Assembly: GCA_022432975.1 (NCBI GenBank)
Contig: CM039509.1
Span: forward strand, 44,178,209 to 44,242,208
Direction of reading: 5' to 3'
DNA length: 64,000 nucleotides
DNA from: Begonia masoniana
Lineage: Eukaryota; Streptophyta; Magnoliopsida; Cucurbitales; Begoniaceae
How positions within the stretch are numbered: position 1 is the stretch's first letter; each line of letters opens with the position of its first letter. Of the stretch, positions 12,002 through 23,594 are shown piece after piece. The translations under genes were made by a program, and so were the position numbers. The notes below the pieces were generated by a model, which was not told the DNA's origin, searched no databases, and was given only the letters and a program-made list of their open reading frames with translations.

Positions 12002-12207
12002 AACTCTTTCTTTTCTTTTCCTTTGCCTTTATATTTAAGAAGAAACATATTTTCTTCAAAATCTTCCCATAATTCTTGAGTATGATATTCAGACAAATCA
12101 TCAGAGTCCTGTGTATCATCAGCAATAAGAGCAAAAGGACCAGTATTACGATAAGAAGGATCAATATCCATGTCAGATTCTCTAACAGCAAATAATTGAG
12201 TTTTCAT
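11998..12207 (-). CDS. Caulimovirid small ORF, 69 aa
   Basis: Short acidic ORF that ends in a Lys-rich tail (KGKGKEKK). It starts 28 bases after the stop of the ORF at 12235-12885 and overlaps the next ORF by four bases (ATGA). Tight packing on one strand supports a real compact viral unit. I do not recognise a function, and it could be a fragment of a longer ORF. Confidence 0.4.
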   Translation of the reverse strand: MKTQLFAVRESDMDIDPSYRNTGPFALIADDTQDSDDLSEYHTQELWEDFEENMFLLKYKGKGKEKKEL

Positions 12208-12234
12208 AGCCTCAAATAATTTTGTTTCTTTTTC

Positions 12235-13259
12235 CTATTTAGTCATATCAAGATATATACGAGAAATAGTAGCATAAAGCTTTTGAATATAATTAGTATT
12301 GTCTTTTTCATCTTCTGCTTCAGCTCTAGCCTTAGCTTTAGCTTTTTCTTTATAAACAACAATAGATGTCTTAATACGAGTCAAACACTTATCAGTCTCA
12401 TAACGAGCCCACCGTTTCACATAAAAGTTTCGTTGAACTTCATATAATCCCAAATAAGAGTCTTTGTCTATCTTTAGACTCCATTGCCATATCCAGTTTA
12501 TTTGAAATTCAGAGCAAAACCATAGTAATTCTTGCTCTTTAATACATAAAGTCCTATTAGATGAAAGAGGATGATATTTTAGCCAAATATGAAATTCTTC
12601 TTGAATAACTGCAGGAAATAAAGATAACTCCGGAGAGTGTTCCTGCCACCAAGCATAAAACCAAGGAGGAAATTTATCCTCTGTGTTCATAATGTCATGA
12701 TTAATAGTGAAGAACCATGAGTGGATTCTTTGAGGATTCTGAATATAGAACATATAGGTCCAAACATTTATATAATCCCAATAATTATATCGTGCTTCAG
12801 ATTTCAAAGTCCTGACAGCAAATACATTAAGTCCCCACTCTTGAGGATGTATAATCCGGATAATATAACATTTGGAATGAGTCACACTGGACTTTCCAAT
12901 TTCGCTAGCATAATGATGAAATATCTGAATGGAGTCAGTTTCAATCAGAATATTTTCGCCATCAAATAATGATGAGAGCCCAAATATCTCTCTTTAATAT
13001 ACCAAGTATCTTTATTAGCCAATAATAGATCCTTTTCATAAAAGGGAAAAATAGTAGCGCACATATTTTTCTTTAAATATTGATCTCCTCCTTCTAATAC
13101 TTCTTTTGCAGTCTTAGGAGGAGTAGGGGGAGTACTACTTTCTCCAATTAGGGGATATTGATGATAATAACTAAGGCGACCGCGTCCCCTACGACGGCCT
13201 CTAGTACGTCTACGACCCTCGGCACCCCCTAGGGGTTTATCCATTTTGTAAAAATTCAC
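12235..13259 (-). pseudogene. Caulimovirid ORF downstream of pol, frameshifted
   Basis: Two minus-strand frames, 13259-12945 and 12885-12235, appear to be one former ORF broken by a frameshift near 12950, since the second frame stays open back to that point. The N-terminal part has an Arg-rich patch around residues 15-30. The C-terminal part is rich in Trp and aromatic residues (for example FPPWFYAWWQEH) and ends with a Lys/Ala/Glu coiled-coil-like run. Its place just after RT-RNase H fits the transactivator/inclusion-body type ORF of some caulimovirid genera. That is inferred from position, not from a motif. Confidence 0.5.
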
Positions 13260-13364
13260 GGGGTTAAAAAGTCGGGAAGGGAATTACTTACACCCTAATA
13301 TATTCAATAGTAAAATCATAAACAGATAATTCAGATTGCCATCTAACAAATATTTGTTTTGACA

Positions 13365-13640
13365 CTAAATTTTTACATCTTTAGTTAATATGTCTTTAGC
13401 AGCAGAACAATATACTCTAATAATAAAGGATTGATTTAATAAGTCATCCTGAAACTTAGATAAACTTTTAACAATAGATAAAATTTCTTTTTTAACAGTA
13501 GAATAATTCATTTGAATAGGCTTCCATATACCAGAAGTAAAACGAATCAATTCTTCAATATTCTTTTCATTATTATATTGTTTTAATATACCACCATAAC
13601 CAATATTCGAAGCATCTGTTTCTACAATCTTTTTAAATAA
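13365..13640 (-). pseudogene. Caulimovirid RNase H domain remnant
   Basis: The motif ETDASNIGYGG (minus strand of about 13595-13630) is the first RNase H block, holding the catalytic Asp typical of pararetroviral RNase H. A later YSTVKKEILSIVKSL block (about 13510-13465) carries the KE pair. Stops and frame changes separate it from RT upstream and from the C-terminus downstream. Confidence 0.75.
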
Positions 13641-13683
13641 AGGATTGGACAGATTGAGACATGGTAATGATACGGCTTTTGTT

Positions 13684-14460
13684 TTAATAATTGAACAGCT
13701 TTAGTATGGGCATTGGTCCAAGGTTGTGGATTTTTCTTAATCTTTGATAAAGTAATATAGTATCTTTGAATAAATCTTTATAAAAATCTCCCAAATAATT
13801 TAAACTTCCTAGAAATTTTTGTAATTGCTTTTTATCTGTAATTTCATAAGGAAATTTAGAGGCAAATTCAATTGTTCTATGAATAGGGAGGATAGTGCCT
13901 TGATGAATATTATGTCCTAAAAATCTCACAGTGGTTTGGAATAATTTCATTTTAGGAGCAGATAACACTAATCCATTATGTTTAATAGTATCTTTAATAA
14001 TTTTTAAATGTTTAATATGTTGGTCTAATGATTCAGAGAATACCAAAATATCATCAATATAGACAATACAAAAATGAGAATAATTTTTAAATATATCATT
14101 CATAATATTTTGAAATTCAGAAGAAGCATTTTTTAATCTAAAAGGCATAACATTCCATTCATAATGTCCCAAAGGAACCACAAAAGCAGTTTTATATCTA
14201 TCTTTTTCAGCAATTTGTATTTGCCAATAACCAGATTTTAAATCAAATTTAGAAAATATTAAAGCAGACTGAAGTCTATCTAATAAATCTTTTTTATTAG
14301 GAATAGGATATCTTATCCATTGTAAAGCATCATTTAAAGGTTTATAATTAATAACTAATCTAGGAACACCTCGTTCCTTTTCAGCTGCATTATTAACATA
14401 AAAAGCAGTACAACTCCAAGGAGATTTACTTGGACGAATATGCTTTTTAGCTAACAGATT
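13684..14460 (-). pseudogene. Caulimovirid reverse transcriptase remnant
   Basis: Minus-strand RT with the YIDDILVFS catalytic motif (about 14050-14076), a NVMPFRLKNA block where Ty3-type RTs have MPFGLxNAP, and a FLGHNIHQGTI block. The YIDD core and a divergence from all chromoviral RTs in this window place it in Caulimoviridae rather than Ty3/gypsy. The frame shifts at its N-terminal side (near 14463) and again near 13700 before RNase H. It is an endogenous, non-functional copy. Confidence 0.85.
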
Positions 14461-14462
14461 TT

Positions 14463-14775
14463 CTATTCTTTAGAACATAATTGTAAATAGTCTAATTTCA
14501 TTTGACTAGGTCTAGATTTAGTAGGAATAAATTTTTCATTATAATTTGGTATATATGGTAATTCAACTATATGTTGTTTAAGATCCCAAAATATATTAGG
14601 TGTATCGTCACAAACCTCAGTAATAAACATTTGTTCAATATTTTTAATTTTTTCAATCATATTAGGTTGTTTTAATTGATCTTCAATTTTTAAATAATAA
14701 ATTTCTGTTTTTAGAAAATTGAGATGCTTAACTTTATCCTTATAATGATTTCTTAATTCATTAATAAATGTATCT
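14463..14775 (-). pseudogene. Caulimovirid protease-RT linker, 5'-truncated
   Basis: Open minus-strand frame just upstream of RT, with a CDDTPNIFWD block and an LPYIPNY block that resemble the region before RT in caulimovirid polyproteins. The protease motif is missing: similarity stops at about 14775, close to the start of LTR E at 14785. A one-base frame change separates it from RT. Confidence 0.6.
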
Positions 14776-14784
14776 TCAGGGTAC

Positions 14785-15982
14785 TGATGTGCCTACGATC
14801 CTGAATTGTCAAGCGCAGACCAAGGTATGTATTTTGACTTTTTTTATTTACTAATTGGTTTGTGAATTTTGTAGGAAAAAGGTTTACTTAAAGCTTGGAA
14901 TTTTAAAGAGGGAATTTGTCTTCCCTTCATCAATTGTGTAACCAAGCTAATTGCATAATTTTAGTTTAACTTTAATTTGGCAAACAATGGCTTTTATGTA
15001 ATTTGGACAAACATTTAGTCCTTATATTTAGTCATGCATAATTAGGCATTTAGGGGTAGATTGTGTGGTTAGGATTAGTTGGTGGCATAGATGTTTGGTA
15101 AACCCATGAGCCATGAGAGCAACAAGCCCACGTGCAATTAAAGAGGAAATTGGGCCATACTTGTCAACTAAGCCCATAAGCTTATGAAATCAGTCTTAGC
15201 CCAGCCCACTTAACCTTACATGAAGCAGCCCAGCCCAATTGAAATCAGTCGAATTGCAGCTTGCTCCTCAAATCCACGACGAAGCCCAGCGAGCAGCTCA
15301 GCGACAGAGGCGATCTTCAGACGATCTTCAGCAAGCGACCACAGGATTTAGAGATCGACGGCAAGCACTCTGCGAGCGCACGGATTGCTCACCTGGACTA
15401 GCTGACCAACCGAAGCCTCGCTTTGCTCCAAGCAAGCGGCCTCGTCAGCAGAAGCCTTCCATTTGGCGAATGCCAGCAGAAGCGTTGCAACGGCTAGTTC
15501 TTCCTCTGGGTATTTCCAAACCTAGCCACCTAAGGTATTTAAGCATCGCTTTTGGTGTTGTATGGAATTCCTTTTTGATCAATACAAACTTATTTTGCTC
15601 TTTCTGAAAATCTAGAAGGATTTCTGGTTGCCGTCAAGGTAAGCCACGGCCCTGCCGTGAGGAGTGTGCCTCTATTGATCATCAGTCTAAGGCGGCTGTG
15701 ATCTCTTATTTTTCCCTCCCTCTCTATTATCAGAGTTTAAAAGGCTGAGGATGATCGCCGGGCCCAGCAGCTGTTGCCTTTCCACGGGAAGGCATGCACC
15801 AAGAAGCATAACATAAGATAGCTTCTCGGTCAGCCAAGGGTTTTTCCACACTCCATTTCTCCTCCATTACTTTCTGTCAATTTTGTTCCCGCATTCTGTT
15901 TTTGAGTCATTTCTACTTCACTCTCCGCTGCATTTTCCATTCCATTTATTTTGCTCTGTTTTCCTCCCCCATTTCTCTGTCA
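14785..15982 (+). mobile_element. 5' LTR of element E
   Basis: The LTR runs from TGATGTGCC (14785, tentative) to CTCTGTCA (15982), two bases before a PBS. A TATA-like ggtatttaagc lies at 15534-15544. It differs in sequence from the chromoviral LTRs. The 122-codon ORF at 15239-15607 inside it has no recognisable domain and is probably chance. The left end is less certain than the right. Confidence 0.55.
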
Positions 15983-15984
15983 AG

Positions 15985-15997
15985 TGGTATCAGAGCC
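15985..15997 (+). other. Primer-binding site of element E (tRNA-iMet)
   Basis: TGGTATCAGAGCC, right after the inferred LTR end CTCTGTCA. It fixes element E on the plus strand. Confidence 0.8.
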
Positions 15998-16858
15998 GAA
16001 CCTGGCTTTTGTTGTTTTCATTTCTCTGTTTTGTGTTTTTTTTTTTCTCTTTCTTTGTTCTTGTCTGTTTTCTTTTCTGTTGTGAGTTTTTCAGTCGGAA
16101 TGTTGTTTTTTCTGTTTTGGTTTAGTATTTTGTTTTTCTCTGTTGTAGTTCCTGTTTTAGTTCCAACATTTGAAGCATGTGAGCCTGTTTTGATTTCACT
16201 AAATTAGATGTTAATCATTGCTTGATTCATGTTCTGTTCTTGGAAATTCTGAAATTTTGTTCACTGTTTTAATATCCTTTAGTGATTGTTCTGTTTTGTT
16301 CCCATATTTGTTGTTTGTGTTCCGCTTAGAAGTGTTTGTTTCTGAATTTTCTGTGAATTCAGTTGGCTGTTTCTCTAAGGTATTTACTGTGTTCTATGTT
16401 TCAGAGTTATTTTCTGCTTAACCGATAACTTTTGATGTGCAATCATCATGCAATTTTTTTTAATTATCTCGGTTAGTCACTTATAATATTTTCTGAACAA
16501 TTTAAACTGTTTTGTGTGCTCTGTTTTGACTGCTAAATGTGGTTTGCAGACTCATTCTGTTCGTAACAATTAAATTACAGCACCTTAATAACTGTTTCTT
16601 ATTCTGCATTCTGTTTTGTTAAATCCAGCCTAGCTATATTGTTGCTGAACTAACTGCTGTATGTTTTAGTGCTGTTCTTCATTTTCCAAAGTAGAGTATG
16701 TTGAATGTTGGTGTTTACTACTTAATTAACCAACCTGTGTTGTTAGATTGTTTGAGTATGTTGCTGCTTGATTTAATTTATGTTCAAAATTGTTTTTCTG
16801 GGTCTTTATGTGTTGTTGTTCTGCTTAGTCATCAACTTGTTGCAGCGTCATTTGGAAT
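15998..16858 (+). other. T-rich untranslated leader of element E
   Basis: About 860 bp of T-rich, non-coding sequence between the PBS and solo LTR C. Runs of cysteine/phenylalanine-rich ORFs here are composition artefacts. The leader continues after the solo LTR at 19506. Confidence 0.5.
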
Positions 16859-16863
16859 ATTGC

Positions 16864-19500
16864 TGTAATATCCGGCTTGTACGGGTTTTTGGATATATTA
16901 TATTATATTCGTATTTTATTATATAGTGGCATTTTTGGTAAATATGTCAAACAGGTCCGTTTCACAAAAAGAAACGTCATTACGATTCTATCGAATAATA
17001 AGAATTTTAATGAATTTACGGGAATTTTCAGAGATCAAACACGATATTCCGAGTAAATACACTTTTCGTAATGTAAAAGTCGTTCTCGTAAAATAGTAAA
17101 CGAGGTCCAAATTGCGAACGGACAGTTTTATTAAATCCCAGATAATAAGTTGGACGTATTAGTGAAGTATTGAGATTGGGTGAAACCGAATGGCTAGACG
17201 ATTAACGAACCGAAGGACGGAATCAATATAAAAATCAAAGAAGGGCAAACGGTAATTTGTAAAATCAATTTTATAAAATAACACAAATCCTCTTTCTCTT
17301 CACTTTTTCTTCTTCTCTTCCTGGCGTTCACGAACAGAGAGCAAACCCTCTCTCGGCCGCCGACGACTTCCAACATTCCGACCTCCGTCCGACCTCCGTT
17401 CGTTCCGATTTCTTCACGGTTTCTTCTTCTCTCGCTACCCTAGGTATGCAGCTTCGGTCTCTGAGCATTTATTCTGAGTTTTCGGTTCGATTTAGGATTA
17501 GGGTTTCGATCGATTTTCGTTAAAAACGCGAATTAGGGCTCGTAATTAATAGGTTAGCCGTAATTATGTATATGTTGAACATGTTGGACGTTATTGGACG
17601 AAGAAAAGTCAATTTGCGGAAAAGTTATAAATCGGTTAAAATGTCGGGTTTTAGGAAAACTCGTAACTAGAGATTTGGATTATAAAGCTTTAATTAACGT
17701 TCGAAATGCTCTAAATAGCTAAGTGGAGAATTTAGGAGAATTCGTTAATTGAGGATTTTGTAATTTGGATGTTTAATAGCTTAATTCGGTTTTAACGGCA
17801 AATATCGTGTTTTTACCTTAGACACGCGACTCCAGTGACGAAGCTTGAGATCCAGCGCGCTCAAGGTAAGTTCTCGTGACTTGCTGACCGAAAGGTCTAC
17901 ACCATACCTCGTCGTCGTATCAAGGATCATTGAGGGTTCCTTGGTTTACGTTGTTTAGGTTGGGTAGTTAGGTTGGTTGTTTATAGGTTATGTTGTATTG
18001 TCTTGTGATATGTATGCTGTTTGTTTACTTTTCCGCTGATTAACTGTTCATGCATCACGTATTTCAAATGTCATAGAAAATGGATTTCCGCACGTGTTTT
18101 AAGGAAAGAAATGAACCTCTGTAATTAATGTACGTAATCTGTATCTGTATCTGTATCTGGTTACGCGAGGTGGGGCTCAGGCATGGCTGTAGGGTTGTGA
18201 GCATGTACCCCCCTCCTCTAAATCGAAAGTGGTCTAGTCCGACCGCGGGATGTATCCTTTTCATTTAGAGGGCTGATATCTCGGTAACAATCTGTCTGTG
18301 ACGTAATAAAAAGAATGAAAATGTATCTGAATATGAATCTGTAATCTGCACGTTTTATGAATGGCATACGCACGCATGCATCTGCATTTACGTAGCTTAC
18401 TGAGATTTCAATATCTCATATGTGTCTGTATGGTGTAGGTGACGTTATAGGTTACGTTGACCCTGGTGAGGATGATATTCCTCCTCCTGACGTAGGAGCA
18501 GCTGATGGATGATGGCCGTGGGAGTGCGCTGAGCAGTCGAGGCGCGTTTTGACCGTGGGGGATGTACGTAAAGGTTTTGGGGGTTTTTGAGACATTTTAG
18601 ATTGATGATAAACTGTATAGACCTATTAGGTGCTTGGATCTGGATAGGGGTTAGATAACGTTTTGGTAATTGCATGTTAAAACGCTTTGGTATAAACAGT
18701 TTTGATAAACGTTATGAAATGTTTGGTTTAACTGTTTAAGTTAAATGAAAACGTTATGAAATGTTGTTTGTAGGTTGTTACGGATAGCTCGGTTTTTTCG
18801 CGTATCCCATGCAGGTGACTCGTAAGCCGTGCAAGAGGAAGAGCTTGTAAAAGGGTTGTCTCTGGAATTCGGCTTCCAGAGAGATGAAAGTTGAAATTTG
18901 AATAGCGGTGTGGTGAATTAGAGTGAAGTAATTTAGAATGTTGACTCTCTGGAATTCAGATTCCACGCGAGGAATGATGTGTTTGTGAAGCGTTGAAGTG
19001 TTTTGGAGCGTTTGAAGGAGGGGAGCGATGCATGTGTGCAGCGATCGATCTCTGCTGCAGAGCAGAGATCGATCGCTGCTTGCTTACAAAGCATGCAGCG
19101 CTGATCTCTGCTCTGCAGCAGAGATCGATCGCTGCTCTCGTTGAAGCAATGCAGCGATCGATCTCTGCTGCAGAGCAGAGATCGATCGCTTGCCTCGGCG
19201 CAGCGATGCCGCGACACGTCGTGCACTGGTCGCGCGTAATTTGGGGGCTGGACCAGTTTTGCCCTCCTTTTCTTCGGCGTGGTTTAAACGTTTTTATTAA
19301 CTGTTTTTAAGTTTTATAATTGTTTAGTTATGTTTTAATGATTCAAGGTTCGATTTCAATTCCGTTTTCAGTTCCGATTTCAACCTCAGTTTTAGATTAC
19401 ACAGTAAGTTTAATTTAAAGAATAGAAAAGTAAAAAGTATAAAATGAAAAATTTGTAAGGGTAAATGGGTCCGGAATTGAGGTCGTTACCATTGCATTGG
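16864..19500 (+). mobile_element. Solo LTR C with perfect target duplication
   Basis: A 2637-bp LTR, TGTAATATCC...GGTCGTTACC, flanked by ATTGC at 16859-16863 and 19501-19505, an exact 5-bp target duplication. The right terminus is CC instead of the usual CA. Promoter side: tataaaa at 17226-17232. Candidate splice layout: donor near 17444 (TAG|GTATGC), micro-exon 17822-17865 flanked by CCTTAG and GTAAGT, branch-like CTTACTGAG at 18396-18404, acceptor GTGTAG|GTGA at 18437-18438. A hairpin array occupies the 3' slot (19025-19206). No internal region remains, so it is a product of LTR-LTR recombination. Confidence 0.85.
19025..19206. repeat. Three 42-bp hairpins with GATCGATCG
   Basis: Each unit is an inverted repeat with arms reading gcagcgatcgatctctgct and its complement (19 bp). 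The central four bases are GCAG in units 1 and 3 and CTGC in unit 2, as if the middle unit were inverted. Unit starts are near 19036, 19096 and 19151, with short unrelated spacers. Unit 2 has an imperfect left arm (gcagcgctgatctc). Confidence 0.9.
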
Positions 19501-19505
19501 CGGTT

Positions 19506-21150
19506 TAGTAGGATTAATCTATTCTTCTGGTGAGCATTTGTAATTTAAATTGTTCAAATTGAGTGTTGAAAGTGGAGTCTCCAAGGCCAAGAAATGCTTT
19601 TTAAAGCCAAGGAGCATTATTGTTTGCAATGGTGGTTTTATCTTCTGTTGGTTTTAGGATAAGTTCTGTGCTGTTTTCTATGACAATGTATAAGGAAAGT
19701 TCTTGCTAAGTATGTATCCTACCGTCTAAACTTTGGACCTTCTCAGCTAGACATGAATATACATTCCACGTTAGTGAGGAACATTCAGGGGTGAAAGTGG
19801 ATGCGGCATAGAGTGATTAGCGACAAAAACGAAGAACCAAATTTTGAACCTAACCGAATCGAAGGACTCCTATAAGCAATTTGGATATTGTGGAACCTAT
19901 GATGATTATTACCAATTGGAATGCGCGTTCAAAAGATTACAATTATGGGGATTAGCAAGAGTAGAGGGAAGTGTTGAGCCGCTTTATGATATTTCGGAGA
20001 GAAGCAAAATCAAGCTAGCGCTTCTAGTCTCACCTGGATGACTAGATTGTGGTGGGAGGAATTAAGATAAAAGATAAGACGAAGGGCAAATTTGCACTTG
20101 GAGGTTAATGAAGAGACATTAGAAAAGAATTTGCCCAATCCTACAGAGAAGACCATTGTTATTATACAAAACCACCTCAAGAATACATGCCAACTAGAAG
20201 GGCCAAAAACCAAAGAGTAAGGGGAAAAGAAATAGGAACAACTAGAGTATCCACCATAAGCCTAAAATGAGAAAAGAAATGGATGAGTGTACGAAAGGAT
20301 TGCGAATATAAGGAATAAACTTGAAGTGTTGTCAAAACCATAAGGCCTTTGTGATCAAAAAAAGTGTATAATCAAGTGGCAGTATGGAGAAGAAATTTGT
20401 AGAGCCATCACTCCCCTAGCCCCAACTCACGCTGAAATTATGAAGGATCCCATGCGCCTAGAAGAGATGATAATGAGATGCTAAGAAGAAATTATTACCC
20501 ATGAAGGTCATACGTGAATTGAATGAAGTATTGGGAAAAAGGAGGGAACAATTTGAACTATGACTCGGAAGAGCAAGAGGGTGATGAACGATTGGAAATT
20601 CTAGAAGAAATGTGTAGAATCCCCTACCCAATCGTGTGCATGAAAATTTTGGAGTTTATCGGATCTGTTAAAGGCATGCTTGGATTGTGATGTCAATTCC
20701 TTAACAACAAGTTTGACGAACAAGAAGATTAATGGAAGGTACCCTTACTAAGAACGAACCCCAGGTGAAATGTATGCAACTAATCATTTTTCCCAACTTA
20801 TCAAGAGACACAAATTGCAAGGAGCTACCTAGGCCAATTAATCCAAACCGAGAGTGAGTGTCTCATATACTTGAAAATATGGAATCCATTTTGCTCAATG
20901 ACCAACGGATGGAAAAATTGTTTGAACACCATGGAACAGCATATTCATTCAATTTTTACTGATTCTAAAGGATGAATTTTCTAGTAAGGCGTGTGAACAA
21001 TTAAAACGCCCAGGTATGTACACCCAACTCTTTAATTCTGGCCTTTTTAGAATTGGTGGAATGACAATTCTGTTTTGATGGGTGGATAAACTTTCTTGTA
21101 TGCATCAAATTATTGAAAATTTGAGAGTTACCCTATTTAAAGAAAACTGT
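19506..21150 (+). pseudogene. gag: Element E internal region with degenerate gag
   Basis: Resumes element E after the solo LTR. A gag-like stretch is visible at about 19844-20080: CAFKRLQLWGLARVEG, KIKLALLVSPG, then after a stop a TRLWWEEL block. The order KxKLALL...WWE is that of Ty3/gypsy capsid genes. Downstream (20080-21140) single frames are short and no zinc knuckle, protease or RT motif can be read. The region is ended by the LTR at 21151. Confidence 0.45.
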
Positions 21151-22359
21151 TGTAACATTCCCGAGTTTTGAACCGGTTTGTTACAAAAACTTACGCAGAC
21201 CCGAAAACTCTGGTTCCAAAGTTGAAATTTTGCTCGAAGGTCGTAATTGATTTTTCTAAAACCTCAACATTTAAGAACTTACAGCGGAAATCATTGAGTT
21301 AAAAATAGAGTTAAATAAAAACTACGTGAAACAATGCTTGAATAACAGTGGAAAACTATGAATAATCGGCCGAGAAGGAATAAAAGTTGAAAATCACCAA
21401 AAGAAAAACTTATTCTTAAGATTCAAAAAGTTCCAAACGCAGCGCCCGATGAACAAGGGTCAACAAAAAGGGGCCGAGAAACAGAAAATGGAAGGAATCA
21501 TCTGGTGGCACAAAACGACAAAAGTATCTCTAAATCACCAGTAGATTCACACCGACATTCCACCGAACTAAACGACAAAAGACTTTCTACATCATGGTAG
21601 ATTACACACGAACATCACGGTCACTAAACGACAAAAGACTTTCTACACTTCCGATGACGGCAGCCAGATGATTTCCTTATCGGATCGACTTTGTTATACA
21701 TCCACGAGTGGACTAAAACAAAATGCCCTTACTCTTCCGATGACATCAGCAGATCTGCGCTGAGTTTACGGGACATCATCCGATAGACTTAAACCTACAC
21801 CTTCGATTGAGTAAACTGCATACGCTGATCATAAACGACAAATTTTTCGTTCTATTATCCTCGATGGCTTCCACTGGAAGGACATCTTTTTCGATAGGAC
21901 AAACAGAGCAAAACTAACCTACAGAAGGGAGAACTTACTCACTTCAATGAACCATTCCAAAAACATTTCAACATTACATTACTAAAAATCAGTGAGTGTC
22001 AAACATCAAATTCTAAAAGAATACTATTAACAGGGACAATCTCGAAATCGTATTCAAAAACAAGAAATCACTATGTCATGACAATCAAATAATAAATTTT
22101 AAACACTGTTCAACTAAACTTTCACACCAACAGACAGTCAATTAATCCGCCTCCATAGTATACAGTGCGGACAGAGAAGTGCTCCTCCAACCCCGTCTAT
22201 TCGTCAGTAAAACTAAGGAAATTCAACTCAAGTATCCTCAACACATACATCACAAAATCATCTATTAGCCTAATGCTAAGTAAGTTAAAGCAGTAATGAA
22301 ATGAATGCGGAAACAATAAATTCCTAACGATGCAATTCTACTGTCTCATCTCAGTGCTA

Positions 22360-22394
<35 letters not shown>

Positions 22395-22762
22395 CTGCGA
22401 TTGGAACCCTCCAGTGGCAAGCGAGCATACAGAAGAATAAGATATTTGAATTTTGAAGAAAATGATTTGAATTAGTATACTTTATTTTTTTCAAACAATA
22501 TTTAAAGTTTTATTTCAATTTAAGATTTAAATAATTATGTTAATTTGATTATTAAATAAGATTTTATAAATGTTTTAAATATGTAATTATTTCAAATTTC
22601 TAACAAATTTATTGATACTATGATAAAGCTTCCGCGCATTTTCTTATTATATGTTTAAATTATGAACTAAGATTTAAACGCTCGATTTTAAATCATTTTG
22701 GGAAAAATCTAGGCTTTTCAAATTAGGGTTTTAAATTATGAATTTTAAATCAAGGCGTTACA
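21151..22762 (-). mobile_element. Solo LTR, degenerate, minus orientation
   Basis: Bounded by TGTAACATTCC at 21151 and AAGGCGTTACA ending at 22762. The array side lies at the left, so it is in minus orientation. It shares the aacccggttc...gagtttt end with the LTR ending at 5090 and the LTR at 62170, and the CTTACTTAGCATTAGGCTAATAG segment (minus strand of about 22265-22290). Its acceptor is decayed (TGTATG instead of TGTAGG). Flanks (ACTGT, AATAG) do not match, so no target duplication is seen. A 32-bp poly-A run lies at about 22360-22391. Confidence 0.65.
21520..21900. repeat. ACGACAAAA/CCACCG array in the minus solo LTR
   Basis: Units of about 60 bp with actaaacgacaaaagactttctacatc and attccaccg-like pieces (near 21540, 21570 and 21625), plus decayed cgatgacggcag and gatgacatcag cores. 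It is the same slot and related motifs as in 62540-62890 and 28090-28460. Confidence 0.6.
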
Positions 22763-22975
22763 AATAGACAACTTATACAGTTATCATGAATCTCCCTTTT
22801 CTCTCTCTCCGTCGATTTTCCTTCCTCCGGCTTCCTCAATGTTGCTTTCTTCTTCAACTGTATCACTATCCTCCACTTAGGTATAAAGCCAGTGATGGCA
22901 TCGCAAGTTCTCTTCCCTCCTCGCGCCACCTCACTACTTCTAATCCTCCTCTCCCTGCCCTATCCTCTCACAACC
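22763..22975. other. Unclassified sequence left of gap 1
   Basis: CT-rich sequence up to the gap. An ATG at 22786 opens a short frame that ends within the region around the gap. Nothing in it is recognisable, and the apparent ORFs crossing the gap depend on N bases. Confidence 0.4.
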
Positions 22976-23075
22976 NNNNNNNNNNNNNNNNNNNNNNNNN
23001 NNNNNNNNNNNNNNNNNNNNNNNNNNNNNNNNNNNNNNNNNNNNNNNNNNNNNNNNNNNNNNNNNNNNNNNNNNN
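22976..23075. other. Scaffold gap 1 (100 N)
   Basis: Exactly 100 N, the usual placeholder for a gap of unknown size. Sequence on the two sides need not be adjacent in the genome. Confidence 0.98.
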
Positions 23076-23594
23076 GGCTGGAGCGTCTCAGCCAGCTGAG
23101 CATCCCCGGCTCCCTCTTAAGCATCCCACGCCCGCAAAGCTCGACTAGACCCATCCTAGATAGCATGAAGCCTGTCAAATACGCCAGAGCTACGGGGGCT
23201 CTCAACTCTGCTCTCGCCCGCGGGGAAGCTCGGACCTGTACCTCTGCACGAGTCGCCAAATCAATAACCATACGCAGATTTTTGTTGCGTGTCCGGGCGT
23301 CTCGTGCATGTGCCCCAGTTCTGAACCCGGGGTCCAGAAAGTGCCGGCGCAACGATTTTCTTCCAGACATAATATCCTCGTGACTAATCTCTAAAAAAAA
23401 AAAAATGGCATCCTCAGCGGCCAGCGAATTACTGATCAGGTTATGAATACTCGAGCTTTGCATTCACCCTTCAATCTCAATTTGGTGAAGTTTTCAATAA
23501 TGGGCCATCGCGTGATCTTGTCGAAGAAAGTCCAATCCTCGGGTGTTCTGGTGAAATTCACACTCTCGAGAACTGAATATTGAAAGTCATTAAA
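23076..23594 (-). other. GC-rich stretch with an unidentified minus-strand ORF
   Basis: An open minus-strand frame begins at ATG 23370 (MSGRKSLRRHF) and runs 98 codons into the gap; an upstream ATG at 23463 is also in frame. It is Arg/Ala-rich and more GC-rich than its surroundings. A basic N-terminus followed by an R/A-rich helix could be the start of a gag, but nothing specific supports that. 23395-23594 holds nothing recognised. Confidence 0.25.

Noticed and set aside
15239..15607. 122-codon plus-strand ORF
   Set aside because: It lies inside LTR E, shows no domain and has a composition expected by chance.
18993..19310. ORFs on both strands over the hairpin array (105 and 97 codons)
   Set aside because: They are open only because the palindromic repeats lack stops; the repeated peptides are a by-product of the hairpins.
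21151..22762. Target-site duplication for the minus solo LTR
   Set aside because: Flanks ACTGT and AATAG do not match, so the ends rest on terminal motifs and family similarity only.
22786..23463. ORFs of 120-167 codons crossing gap 1 on both strands
   Set aside because: They depend on reading through 100 N of unknown true length, and the real parts show no known domain.
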